A stretch of 64,000 nt of DNA from Anaeromicrobium sediminis. GTDB lineage: Bacteria; Bacillota; Clostridia; Peptostreptococcales; Thermotaleaceae. Position 1 is the stretch's first letter. Each line of letters begins with the position of its first letter. Location of the stretch: assembly GCF_002270055.1 (NCBI RefSeq), contig NZ_NIBG01000003.1, positions 124,001 to 188,000 of the forward strand, given 5' to 3'. Positions 26,561 to 34,596 of the stretch are shown here, in pieces. Made by a program: the position numbers and the translations under genes. The notes under the pieces are model-generated. The model saw only the letters and a program-made list of their open reading frames with translations. It was not told the DNA's origin and made no database searches.

Positions 26561-26696
26561 TAATATCACCTCACATAGCATTAAATAATATTATGTTGCC
26601 CAAATTACCAAATTATACATATTAATAAAATAATTAAAGATAAAATTAAATACTAGGAGTATGAGCAGCTAATTTTTATTAAAAAGCATTAGTCGT

Positions 26697-26725
26697 TTTC
26701 CATAAAATTACAAATATAGTATAAT
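26697..26725 (+). promoter_or_regulatory. Promoter of shared type TTTCCA-N17-TATAAT (copy 2)
   Basis: TTTCCA at 26697, a 17-nt spacer (TAAAATTACAAATATAG) and TATAAT at 26720. It drives the leader ORF and ABC transporter. The upstream sequence is a degenerate version of the terminator seen at 12455 and 38081. Confidence 0.65.
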
Positions 26726-26818
26726 TACAAATAAATATTATGAGATTAAAATATAGATGAGATAAAAAGAAATATATTATTACGTTTAAATAAAACATTG
26801 AAAGGAAGTGAACTCCTA

Positions 26819-26860
26819 ATGAGAACTAAACGAATTAACTCCTCAGTACAGTTGAAATAA
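26819..26860 (+). CDS. 13-residue leader peptide ahead of the ABC transporter
   Basis: ATG at 26819 with AAAGGAAGTG 8-12 nt upstream encodes MRTKRINSSVQLK and stops at TAA. Its last five codons overlap the left arms of two alternative RNA stems (26841-26855). Position, size and a ribosome-binding site of its own fit a regulatory leader ORF like those before erm, cat and some efflux genes. Confidence 0.6.
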   Translation: MRTKRINSSVQLK

Positions 26861-26955
26861 TCTGTGAGCAGATTGTGCTGAGGTTAAATGTATTTGCTTG
26901 CAGTCTCGACTGTACTAATTTTTAATGCACATTAAAAATTGAAAGGAGTACAGTT
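26841..26955 (+). promoter_or_regulatory. Putative translational attenuator with mutually exclusive stems
   Basis: Stem A: CCTCAGTACA (26841-26850) with TGTGCTGAGG (26874-26883), enclosing the hairpin AATCTG/CAGATT. Stem B: AGTACAGTTGA (26845-26855) with TCGACTGTACT (26906-26916). Stem C: AATTTTTAATG (26917) with CATTAAAAATT (ending 26940), 11 bp perfect. Stem D: the same ACTGTACT arm (26909-26916) with a second copy of AGTACAGT at 26947-26954, which overlaps the ribosome-binding site and abuts the start codon at 26956. B and D compete, so B would free and D would mask translation initiation. Pairings are seen in the sequence; the control is inferred. Confidence 0.65.
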
Positions 26956-28644
26956 ATGAAACACTGTTTAGATATTTTAAAAAAGAAGAAATTATTGAGT
27001 GCCGTTTATATATTATTAGGAGTAGTAGTGGCTTTGTTGAATGCCTTTAGTGCCAGCTATTTTCAAAAGGTATTAGATGCTTTTGGAGATAATACCCTTT
27101 CCATGAGGACAATATGTATTTATGGATTTGTTTTAATACTCATATGTGGCCTTGAGTATTTTGATGAATATCCAAGTTGCAAGCTGTCTCAAAGTATATA
27201 TTTAGAGTTTAAGTTAAAGGCATTGAGAAAAATAAGTACCATAGACTATAGGTGTTATCAATCATTAGGAACAGGTAAGCTAGTTCAAAAAATAGAAAAT
27301 GGAGCTAATGCAGGTAAGAGCATATTATTTGATTTTTACTTTCAATTATTTAGTCAACTGATTCCAAATATAGTTTTCAGTTTGATTTTTATTGCTAATA
27401 TTGACAAGACTATTATGGTTTATCTTGGAATGGGCTATATACTTGTTTTTGTGGTAACCAATATCTTACTGAAATATTTATATGAAATTAAAGCGCATAT
27501 TTTAAATAATGAGGAAATCTTTAATAAATATTTAGTTCGTGGCTTTATGGAATTGATTGTATTTAGAACTAACAAAAGATTTGACCATGAGATAGGGCAA
27601 ACAACCAATATATCTGAAGAAATTGTAAAATCAAAGACTAAAATGAAGTTGATTCACGAAGCATTTTTCGCTATTTTTGAATTATTTATTATACTAATTA
27701 AAGTGATTATTGTCTTTATTAGTTGGAAAAACAATAGATTATCAGTAGGGTCTGTAGTTGCGTTAATTACTTTGATAGATAGGGCATATTCGCCAATTGC
27801 TATATTTAATGTATTGTTCGTACAATATAAATTAGATAAGAGTGCATTTAGGAGATATACAGATTTATTGGATATGTCAGATGATGTTAGATTGAATTCT
27901 GGAAAGATAGTAAATTCTATAGAGGGGAATATCTATTTTAAGAACGTATGCTTTTCCTATGAGGAGAAGACCATCTTTAAGGATTTATCCTTTCATATTC
28001 CTGCTGGGAGTTTGGTTGCATTTGTTGGAGAAAGTGGTTCAGGAAAATCAACAATTGTTAAGCAAATCATGGGTTTGATTAAGCCAGATGCAGGAAGTAT
28101 TCATGTTGATAGAAATGATTTGTCAGAGCTTAACTTAAATCATTTTTATAATTACATTTCCTATACTTCTCAGGAATCCCCTATTTTTGATGGAACATTA
28201 CGAGAGAATATTGTTTTTGATAAGGATATTTCCGATGATACAATTATTGAAGTATTAGAACGTGTTGGACTCACATCATTTTATTCTGATCTACCAAAAG
28301 GAATTGATACAGAAGTTGGCGAAAGAGGTGTTATGCTTTCGGGAGGAGAACGTCAAAGATTGGCATTAGCTCGAGTAATCTTTGGAGATGCAAAGATTGT
28401 TATATTGGATGAAGCTACTTCAGCAATGGATAATGTTACAGAAGAATTGGTAATGAAAAATATGATGAAATTCTTAAGAAATAAAACAATCATCATTATT
28501 GCTCATCGTCTGAATACAATAAAAAATGTTGATAAAATCTATGTGTTCAAAGATGGTGAAATTGTTGGATCAGGTGGTTTTAAGGAACTCTTAGACCATA
28601 ACCAATATTTCAGGCAGTTATGGAATACCATAATGAAAAATTAG
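26956..28644 (+). CDS. ABC exporter, fused membrane and ATPase domains
   Basis: 562 aa, a half-transporter of the MsbA/LmrA type. About five to six membrane segments occupy residues 10-300. The nucleotide-binding domain shows Walker A GESGSGKST (~358), the Q-loop YTSQESPIFDG, signature LSGGERQRLALARV (~461), Walker B IVILDEATSAMD (~482) and the H-loop IIIAHRLNT. It should act as a homo- or heterodimer exporting a drug, lipid or peptide; the cargo is unknown. A leader peptide and attenuator precede it, which favours a drug-inducible efflux role (inference). Confidence 0.9.
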   Translation: MKHCLDILKKKKLLSAVYILLGVVVALLNAFSASYFQKVLDAFGDNTLSMRTICIYGFVLILICGLEYFDEYPSCKLSQSIYLEFKLKALRKISTIDYRCYQSLGTGKLVQKIENGANAGKSILFDFYFQLFSQLIPNIVFSLIFIANIDKTIMVYLGMGYILVFVVTNILLKYLYEIKAHILNNEEIFNKYLVRGFMELIVFRTNKRFDHEIGQTTNISEEIVKSKTKMKLIHEAFFAIFELFIILIKVIIVFISWKNNRLSVGSVVALITLIDRAYSPIAIFNVLFVQYKLDKSAFRRYTDLLDMSDDVRLNSGKIVNSIEGNIYFKNVCFSYEEKTIFKDLSFHIPAGSLVAFVGESGSGKSTIVKQIMGLIKPDAGSIHVDRNDLSELNLNHFYNYISYTSQESPIFDGTLRENIVFDKDISDDTIIEVLERVGLTSFYSDLPKGIDTEVGERGVMLSGGERQRLALARVIFGDAKIVILDEATSAMDNVTEELVMKNMMKFLRNKTIIIIAHRLNTIKNVDKIYVFKDGEIVGSGGFKELLDHNQYFRQLWNTIMKN

Positions 28645-28671
28645 AAATAGATTTATTTTTGAGGGTATTAG

Positions 28672-28872
28672 AAACAAAGATACATTTTTTTATGCATTAA
28701 TATTGCATTATTAGTAAGTCATGAAAAAGAAGTAAGTTATGTAGCAATAATAGGATTCGCATCACTTATTATGTTTGCTGGGATATTAATATCAATAATA
28801 GTAGCACTAACTGAAGGAGAGGCTCTTGACATAATAGACATTGTACCATGGGACAGGAAAAAAGATAGATAG
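28672..28872 (+). pseudogene. Membrane-protein remnant without start codon
   Basis: An open frame of 66 codons lacks any ATG, GTG or TTG start. It reads SHEKEVSYVAIIGFASLIMF and continues AGILISIIVAL, a hydrophobic span, then an acidic tail ending DIVPWDRKKDR. It begins 28 nt after the ABC gene. Probably the tail of a lost small membrane protein. Confidence 0.4.
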
Positions 28873-29005
28873 AGAATTTTCAATCAGGTTGAGGGGTCTT
28901 GGAAGTGATGAGTATTATTTGTAGACCCCGTACATTTTAAATTCTTATAAATAATTTTGGATAATAATTTATATACATAATGATTTTCTTAAAAGGGGAA
29001 TAGGA

Positions 29006-29463
29006 ATGATTAAAATTGAAAATTTATCAAAACATAAAGAACATATTGATACTGTATCAAAGTGGTTGTGGAAAGAATGGGGAACTGAAGATAACTTGGA
29101 GTTTTTTAAGAGTATAATGGTACATAGTTTAGATTCAACAAACTTACCTCAAACATTTATAGCATTAGATGATGAAGAACCAATAGGAACAATTGGATTA
29201 TGGAGATGTGATATGGTCAGTAGGCAAGATTTATTTCCTTGGTTATCAGCATTATATGTTATACCAACTTATAGAATAAAGGAATGGGAAAACAATTACA
29301 ATCTTACTTATTAAATTATGCTGAAAAGCTTGGTTATGAAAGTATATATTTATATTCAGATTTAGAAAATTACTATGAAAAATTGGGATGGGAAAATATA
29401 GATCGAGGTATAACTTATTCTGGTGAGTATAATAACATTTATAAGAAATGCTTAAAGGATTAA
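29006..29463 (+). pseudogene. GNAT-family acetyltransferase, frameshifted
   Basis: The first frame (MIKIENLSKHKEHIDTVSKW onward) reaches the GNAT core at LSALYVIPTYR and then goes out of frame to a stop at 29314. The other frame continues exactly in register with GMGKQLQSYLLNYAEKLGYE, YLYSDLENYYEKLGWE and the normal C-terminus, ending at 29463. One missing A near 29274 (AGAATAAAGG where AGAAATAAAGG would restore YRNKGMGK) explains it. AAAGGGGAA precedes the ATG. Confidence 0.85.
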
Positions 29464-29761
29464 TTACTGAGTACAAAAGATTTTTTTCATTACATCATGT
29501 ATCATATGTTTTGGAGAATAGATTTATAAATTAAATTGTGAAGGGTAAAGAGAAGATTTATACAAGGAGTTTTTTTCTCTACTACATAAGATAATGAATA
29601 TATAAATTCTGGTTATTGTTAAACTAGCGGTACAGGATAGTTGACAAATGAAAATAGGATAGTTATGATTAAAAATTTATAATTGAACGAGCCCTGTTTT
29701 ACTAGCGGAAGCCTAAAATAGTGGCAGAAAATAATTACCGCTACAATAGAAAGGAAGAGTC
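29464..29761. other. Intergenic region with scattered inverted repeats
   Basis: Nothing codes here. TAGCGGTA (29625-29632) faces TACCGCTA (29736-29743), and a third similar block CTAGCGGAAG lies at 29702. This could be a badly decayed attC-like site, but neither core is present. Confidence 0.35.
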
Positions 29762-30589
29762 ATGATGTTTATTATAGCAAATAAAAGTAATAATGATGAG
29801 ATACACAAAATTGTTCATACAACAATTAATGAAATTTACTCAAAATATTATCCAGAAGAGGTTGTCCAATTTTTCCTAGATTATCACTCTCGTAACAACA
29901 TAACAAAAGCTCTAAGAGAAGAATGTATCCTTTTAATTGAAAAAGAAGGTAGAATCATAGGAACTGGATCATTGTTAAAAAATGAAATAAAAAGAATGTT
30001 TATTCTTCCAGAATATCAGGGGAATGGTTACGGTAGTTTATTACTAGAAGAACTCGAAAGACGGGCGAAGAAAGAGGGGTATGATACAGTTGTCTTAGAT
30101 TCATCATTAGCTGCATATAGTTTGTATGAAAAGAAAGGTTACATACCAATAAAATATAATAAAATCGTTACACCTAACGGTCAATTACTATGTTATAACG
30201 AAATGATTAAGACATTTGCCAATGAAGAACATTTAATTGATTATAACAACCGAGTATTTAAATCCATTTCTAATAGTGATAATGGTGAAGTGTCTGGTAG
30301 TACAATTTTTAAATATAAACAGGAGAATAATATTATATGGGCTGAATATTCAGGTGGACAAATTACTAGAGGATATTTGATTGGAACTTCAGATAAGGAA
30401 GGAAAGCTTGATTTTTCATATCAGCATGTAAATATAGAAAACCAAATAAGAACAGGGGAATGCAAATCAACTCCAGAGATACTGTCAGATGGAAGAATAA
30501 AGTTATTAGAAGAATGGGAATGGACAAGTGGACAGAAATCCAAAGGGAGTTCAGTGTTAGAAGAAGTAAATTTGAAGGAAAAGTTATAG
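29762..30589 (+). CDS. GNAT acetyltransferase fused to an 'N-acetylglutamate synthase-like' beta domain
   Basis: 275 aa, behind AAAGGAAGAG. Residues ~1-150 are a GNAT domain: IKRMFILPEYQGNGYGSLLLEELE (acetyl-CoA loop QGNGYG) and YSLYEKKGYIPI. Residues ~160-272 are a separate beta-rich module: NRVFKSISNSDNGEVSGSTIF, WAEYSGGQITRGYLIG, FSYQHVN and LLEEWEWTSGQKSKG. That second module is normally a stand-alone ~110-residue protein, often annotated n-acetylglutamate synthase without proof. The fusion may be recent, as no spacer or stop separates the parts. Confidence 0.8.
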   Translation: MMFIIANKSNNDEIHKIVHTTINEIYSKYYPEEVVQFFLDYHSRNNITKALREECILLIEKEGRIIGTGSLLKNEIKRMFILPEYQGNGYGSLLLEELERRAKKEGYDTVVLDSSLAAYSLYEKKGYIPIKYNKIVTPNGQLLCYNEMIKTFANEEHLIDYNNRVFKSISNSDNGEVSGSTIFKYKQENNIIWAEYSGGQITRGYLIGTSDKEGKLDFSYQHVNIENQIRTGECKSTPEILSDGRIKLLEEWEWTSGQKSKGSSVLEEVNLKEKL

Positions 30590-30642
30590 GAGCCCACGTC
30601 ATGTCGCATGTCGCCTTTTGAACGAGGAAGCAGCTCGACTAC

Positions 30643-30713
30643 ACATAGCACACTATTTGCAACATACCTCTGTTCTTTTGTAAAAAGATAGAGTTATGGC
30701 GGAAACGTTATAA
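30643..30713 (+). repeat. attC-like site 12
   Basis: Right core GTTATAA (30707-30713) preceded by GGAAAC; left core degenerate (CATAGCAC). The arm CACTATTTGC is like those of sites 5 and 10, and a weak inner stem ATACCTCTGTTC faces GATAGAGTTAT. Confidence 0.55.
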
Positions 30714-30780
30714 TGGATAGTGCAAAATAGTAGAGTATTAAGACATAGCGGCTATTAAATAAAGGAAAATGGAGGAGATT

Positions 30781-31242
30781 ATGTTTCAATTTATGGAAGT
30801 TATTTTTCCAATGATATTTTTGGGGTATTTTTTTTATTTCTTTAGTTTTCTATATTGTTTAATACCAATGCTTATTCAAATTGTATTTTCAGCTTTTATT
30901 GAGGGGAAGCATATAAGGAAAATTGCAATTATGATTCTTTTCACTCAGGGGATTATCATACCAATAGTAGAAATGAACCATGATATGATATATAACATGA
31001 TTCATTATTCAAAGAGATTAGGATTTCGGAATGTGGTTATGTGAAAGGATTTCGGCTTTAATATTTTCTATAGCCTAATATTGTTTGCCATAATAATAGT
31101 AATTGCTTTTTTATGTATAGGAGTATAGAAAAAAAGATTAATTATAAAAAGTTAATTGCTTTGTTAAGTGGTTATTTGATAAATATTATAATTATGGTAT
31201 TGGGAATGTTGAAATTTGGCAAAATCATTAAATTACCCTAAT
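30781..31242 (+). pseudogene. Small multi-pass membrane protein gene, broken by a stop and a frameshift
   Basis: From the ATG after GGAGGAG (an ATG 12 nt earlier is also in frame) the first 87 codons give two or three membrane segments (VIFPMIFLGYFFYFFSFLYC, KIAIMILFTQGIIIPIV). TGA at 31042 ends it, yet the same frame goes on with KDFGFNIFYSLILFAIIIVIAFL, and a shifted frame with KKLIALLSGYLINIIIMVLGML up to 31242. Joined, this is a four-to-five-segment membrane protein of ~150 residues. The family is not recognised. Confidence 0.6.
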
Positions 31243-31451
31243 ATGTTGTTTGAACAAAATATTTATTAATAGTAATATCAGAATATTCTTGTATTGTGTA
31301 ATGTTATAGGAACCAATATATAGAAGAAAAACTTATTTACTGGTGGCAGTTAAGCTGGTGTAAATTTTGGAATGCTATTTTAGGATTTTAGGTTCTATAG
31401 TGAATTGCTTGAAGATATATGGGGTACAGAGAGTAGCTATTGGGCTACTAC

Positions 31452-31522
31452 AGATAACATACTATTTATATACATTCTACTAAAAACATGTAGAACGTCG
31501 TAATATAGCAAGGACATTATCT
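31452..31522 (+). repeat. attC-like site 13
   Basis: Left core AGATAAC (31452-31458), right core ATTATCT (31516-31522; G of the core changed to A). Stems CTATTTATA / AATATAG and ACATTCTAC / GTAGAACGT. Confidence 0.72.
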
Positions 31523-31634
31523 ATAATAGCAAAATACTATAAAGAAGACAAAATACATATGATAGATATTACATAATAGTATAATATTATGAAGTAAATT
31601 AAAGGTTATTTACTTAACGAGGAGGTAAAATTAT

Positions 31635-31988
31635 ATGAAGCCAAAAGAAATACTTTGTCAATGGGTTGATGCGTTTAACAATGCAGATTCAGAAATTATT
31701 TCAGAATTATATGATGACAATGCAATAAATCATCAAGTTGCCAATGAGCCAGTTACCGGGAAAGAGGCTATAAAGAAAATGTTTGAACAAGAGTTTTCTC
31801 AAGCAAAAATGGTTTGTATCGTTGAAAATATTTTTGAAGATGGGCAGTGGGCAATTTTGGAATGGCGTGACCCATTAGGATTGAGGGGTTGCGGTTTTTT
31901 TCAAATAGTGAATAATAAGATTTTATTTCAAAGAGGTTACTGGGATAAACTATCTTTCTTAAAACAGCACAATTTACCTATTAAATAG
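31635..31988 (+). CDS. SnoaL-like (NTF2-fold) protein
   Basis: 117 aa, behind ACGAGGAGG. A cone-shaped NTF2-like fold is suggested by QWVDAFNNADSEIISELYDDNAINHQVANEPVTGKEAIKKMFEQEF, followed by strands WAILEWRDPLGLRGCGFFQIVNNKI and the C-terminal RGYWDKLSFLKQHNLP. The family includes polyketide cyclases and small hydrolases or binding proteins; His and Asp are present in the pocket region but no specific activity can be claimed. A typical integron-sized cassette between sites 13 and 14. Confidence 0.85.
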   Translation: MKPKEILCQWVDAFNNADSEIISELYDDNAINHQVANEPVTGKEAIKKMFEQEFSQAKMVCIVENIFEDGQWAILEWRDPLGLRGCGFFQIVNNKILFQRGYWDKLSFLKQHNLPIK

Positions 31989-32107
31989 AACGAGTACTAT
32001 TCTTATTTGGAGTAATATACATTTTTCTTATATTGTATAACAAGAAAATACTAATTATATAGAAGAAAATTTTATTTGCTGAGGAAAGTTGAACAAGCCT
32101 AAATGAT

Positions 32108-32138
32108 AGACCATTACTTTAAGGTCTTAGTTTTTTTG
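32108..32138 (+). terminator. Weak terminator in the tail of the SnoaL cassette
   Basis: AGACC and GGTCT around a 10-nt loop are followed by TAGTTTTTTTG. Confidence 0.4.
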
Positions 32139-32188
32139 AAATTTCCCTGGAAATAAGGCTTTTAGGGAGTGGACTTGGGGGCTACTAC

Positions 32189-32257
32189 AGATAACATACA
32201 GTTCACACTATCCTATAAAAAACATGTAAAACATAGTGACTTGTCAGATCGTTAGGC
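32189..32257 (+). repeat. attC-like site 14
   Basis: Left core AGATAAC (32189-32195), right core GTTAGGC (32251-32257), the textbook integron core. Inner arms CACTATCCTAT / ACATAGTG with an 8-nt loop. The 20 nt up to and including the left core match those before site 13. Confidence 0.78.
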
Positions 32258-32291
32258 CAAATCACTTTAAAGGAAAAAGGAGAATACTAAA

Positions 32292-32882
32292 ATGGAAAAA
32301 ACAATATGGGATATAGAAGTAAAAATGATGATACCATTTGATTTATTAGCGAAATACCCAGATGATGATATAGATGAATATATAATTCACCCCAAATTTG
32401 TTGAAATAATGAAACTTCTTAACGTAGAATTTGATGTACGCAGAATAATTGAGACACTTTATAGACAAAGATCAGGTAAGAGCGCTTTCCAGGTACACTA
32501 CTCAACTGAAACATTTGAAGAATTTATTATTCTGGATACATATATTGACGCGACAGATCAATTAGATCTCATATACATTATGTTTAGGAGTAAAGATGTA
32601 AAAGGAGGGAGTCTGAGGAAGTTGACACATAGTTTTTATACTGAAACATGTCCTTACAATGTATATTATGAAGAAGGGAGTTATGTTATAAAAACTTCAA
32701 CAACACTTGACTTTACAAAACCATCCAAGCTTCAAACTGATGAGGTCAGAAGAGCATTAAAAGATAAAAAAGTGATATTATATAGGGCTGATGAGATAAT
32801 ACAAGAATTTGAGCTCCTCAAAATAAATAATGAAGTGGTAAAGAAAAAGAGTTTTTTTAGTTTTAAGAATAGAAAACAATAG
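32292..32882 (+). CDS. Cassette-encoded protein of unknown function
   Basis: 196 aa, behind AAAAAGGAG. It is soluble and has a leading strand-helix (IWDIEVKMMIPFDLLAKYPDDD), a central RQRSGKSAFQVHYSTETFEEFIILDTYID, and a basic C-terminal tail (KKKSFFSFKNRKQ). No catalytic motif or membrane span. The stop codon is 8 nt from attC-like site 15, typical compact cassette layout. Confidence 0.6.
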   Translation: MEKTIWDIEVKMMIPFDLLAKYPDDDIDEYIIHPKFVEIMKLLNVEFDVRRIIETLYRQRSGKSAFQVHYSTETFEEFIILDTYIDATDQLDLIYIMFRSKDVKGGSLRKLTHSFYTETCPYNVYYEEGSYVIKTSTTLDFTKPSKLQTDEVRRALKDKKVILYRADEIIQEFELLKINNEVVKKKSFFSFKNRKQ

Positions 32883-32890
32883 TGACGATT

Positions 32891-32959
32891 ACCTAACATA
32901 GAATCTCTATCATCCTACTAAAAATATGTAGGACGACGGAGATTCTAAGGACGTTATGG
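32891..32959 (+). repeat. attC-like site 15 (subfamily A)
   Basis: Left core ACCTAAC (32891-32897), right core GTTATGG (32953-32959). Perfect arms AGAATCTC / GAGATTCT and TCCTAC / GTAGGA with short bulges. This is the cleanest member of the subfamily shared with sites 7 and 8. Confidence 0.85.
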
Positions 32960-33011
32960 TACCATTGTAATATGAATATAAGGTGAAAATTAAGATATAG
33001 GAGTGTTTTTT

Positions 33012-33773
33012 ATGAAAGACATAAATTTCTATATAGTTATTTTTATTGTACTACCAATTTTAATGATTTTTTCATTTCGTGGTCAAGACCAAATACTGAA
33101 AGCAGTAAATAGAAAGCGAAGATATGGAGTATATTTAACTGCAATTCTGTTTAGCATTCCTATGTGGATATTTATAGTTTTATCTAAAAATCTCCAAGGA
33201 ATAAGTTCGTATACAACAATAGATATTAAGATATTAGGAGTAGTGACTTTTTTATTGCTTTTTATTAGTTTTGGAATTTGTAATAAAATTTTATTCATAC
33301 CTGCTAATTATAAGCGTTATGAAAAAGAAAAAGTTTTACGTAAGCAAAACTTTAAAGGGTGGAAATATTATGTTATTCAATATCCTGCAAGTAGTATGAA
33401 AAATATGTTAAAATTGCCTCCTATTAGTAAGCACTCTAAAGTAAATCCTAAGTTCATTAAAGAATATCATATTAATAAATTAAAAACACCACCTTTACAT
33501 ATTCAATTTATATTAATACTGATAACTTATATATTTACTAGTTTGGGTTTTTATATATTGGATTACATCGTAGGTACTTGGTCTTTGATTTATTTTAATT
33601 TATATATACTACCATTTATTCTTTTGATTGGATTTATGGGTGATTTGATTTTTGTAATGATAAGAGTTGTTGAATATATTTTTAAGATCAAAATAAATGA
33701 AATAGTAAAATTTTTACTTTTTAATATCATATTTGTTTTAATAGTTGGAGGGGTTTGGTTACGGATAAAGTGA
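33012..33773 (+). CDS. Multi-pass membrane protein of unknown function
   Basis: 253 aa from ATG after TAGGAGTG. Hydrophobic segments lie near residues 5-22 (YIVIFIVLPILMIFSF), 40-57, 70-90, 165-190 and 195-245, with a basic cytoplasmic loop (KRYEKEKVLRKQNFKGWKYY) in between. The pattern PASSMKNMLKLPPISKHSKVNPKFIKEYH is distinctive but not linked by me to a known family. It lies between site 15 and a half site at 33846. Confidence 0.6.
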   Translation: MKDINFYIVIFIVLPILMIFSFRGQDQILKAVNRKRRYGVYLTAILFSIPMWIFIVLSKNLQGISSYTTIDIKILGVVTFLLLFISFGICNKILFIPANYKRYEKEKVLRKQNFKGWKYYVIQYPASSMKNMLKLPPISKHSKVNPKFIKEYHINKLKTPPLHIQFILILITYIFTSLGFYILDYIVGTWSLIYFNLYILPFILLIGFMGDLIFVMIRVVEYIFKIKINEIVKFLLFNIIFVLIVGGVWLRIK

Positions 33774-33845
33774 TTTATAATATATATATTCAACTATCAA
33801 TGATATGGAGATTATGTGGATGAGCATGACAAAGTTAATAGTAAA

Positions 33846-33884
33846 AGCATGTGGAACGTCACAATATATCAAGAACGATATATG
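33846..33884 (+). repeat. Right half of an attC-like site
   Basis: GCATGTGGAACGTCACAATATATCAAGAAC resembles the right arms of sites 13 and 5, followed by a mutated core GATATAT (GTTATAT expected). The left half is not recognisable. Confidence 0.5.
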
Positions 33885-33930
33885 AAACCCTATTTTTACA
33901 AACACTAGGGTAATAAGAGGTGAAAAAATA

Positions 33931-34458
33931 GTGTCTATTTTTAAAATTTGTATATTAGAAAAGAACTGGTTAAAGGAATGTGAGAATGTAGAGACGGATT
34001 TGTGTTTACATGGAAGAGTAAATGTAATAATAGGTGATGAAGTTGTTGCAGAAAATTATGATTGTACTATAAGTTCAACAGCTATATATTTGCTCAAATC
34101 GTTAACAAATAATCATTATATGGATGAAATGAGTAATCAGATGTTACCTTGTTGTGGACACTTTATTATTCCGATGGAAGATGATACTGTGGAAATATCT
34201 GGATGTCAAGTGGGGGTTGATTGGTCAGTGATACACAAGGGGAATAGTGTGAGTATTAAAACTAGACGAGGAACAGAGATTAATATAAATATAGATGAAT
34301 ATAGGGAAAGTGTGATTAAGTTTGTAGATGAGGTTGAACAATTCTACATAAATTCTGGCAAGAAGGTTTTGCCAGAAGATGATTTTTATAAAAAAGGGTA
34401 TTCACAATTTTGGAATGAATGGCGAGAGCGAAGATATGGAATTAGTGAAAAGTTATAA
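33931..34458 (+). CDS. Cassette-encoded protein of unknown function
   Basis: 175 aa from a GTG start with AGAGGTG upstream. Beta-rich, with DLCLHGRVNVIIGDEVVAENYDCTISSTAIYLLKSL, a QMLPCCGHFIIP block, and the C-terminal EDDFYKKGYSQFWNEWRERRYG. The strand order and the conserved-looking CCGHF and W residues suggest a small binding or immunity-type protein; no family is certain. Followed 23 nt later by a shortened attC-like site. Confidence 0.55.
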   Translation: MSIFKICILEKNWLKECENVETDLCLHGRVNVIIGDEVVAENYDCTISSTAIYLLKSLTNNHYMDEMSNQMLPCCGHFIIPMEDDTVEISGCQVGVDWSVIHKGNSVSIKTRRGTEININIDEYRESVIKFVDEVEQFYINSGKKVLPEDDFYKKGYSQFWNEWRERRYGISEKL

Positions 34459-34481
34459 GTTTAAGTAGATATTAGGGCAGT

Positions 34482-34526
34482 ATCTAACATATAGTTCATG
34501 ATATCCTACAGGAAAGCACGTTAGCT
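34482..34526 (+). repeat. Shortened attC-like site (45 bp)
   Basis: Left core TATCTAAC and right core GTTAGCT are both kept, but the inner stem is reduced to TATCCTACAGG plus a few bases. Probably an internal deletion of one arm. Confidence 0.5.
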
Positions 34527-34596
34527 AAAATTCTGTTTATAATTGGTAACATTTACATGTTAATAATAAAAAAAGAAATGAAATGGGGTGTTATTA

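Noticed and set aside
28886-28930. GGGGTCTTGG / TAGACCCC as Tn3-type terminal inverted repeats
   Set aside because: The match to each other is only a few bases and no transposon genes lie between; the Tn3 scrap is 20 kb away.
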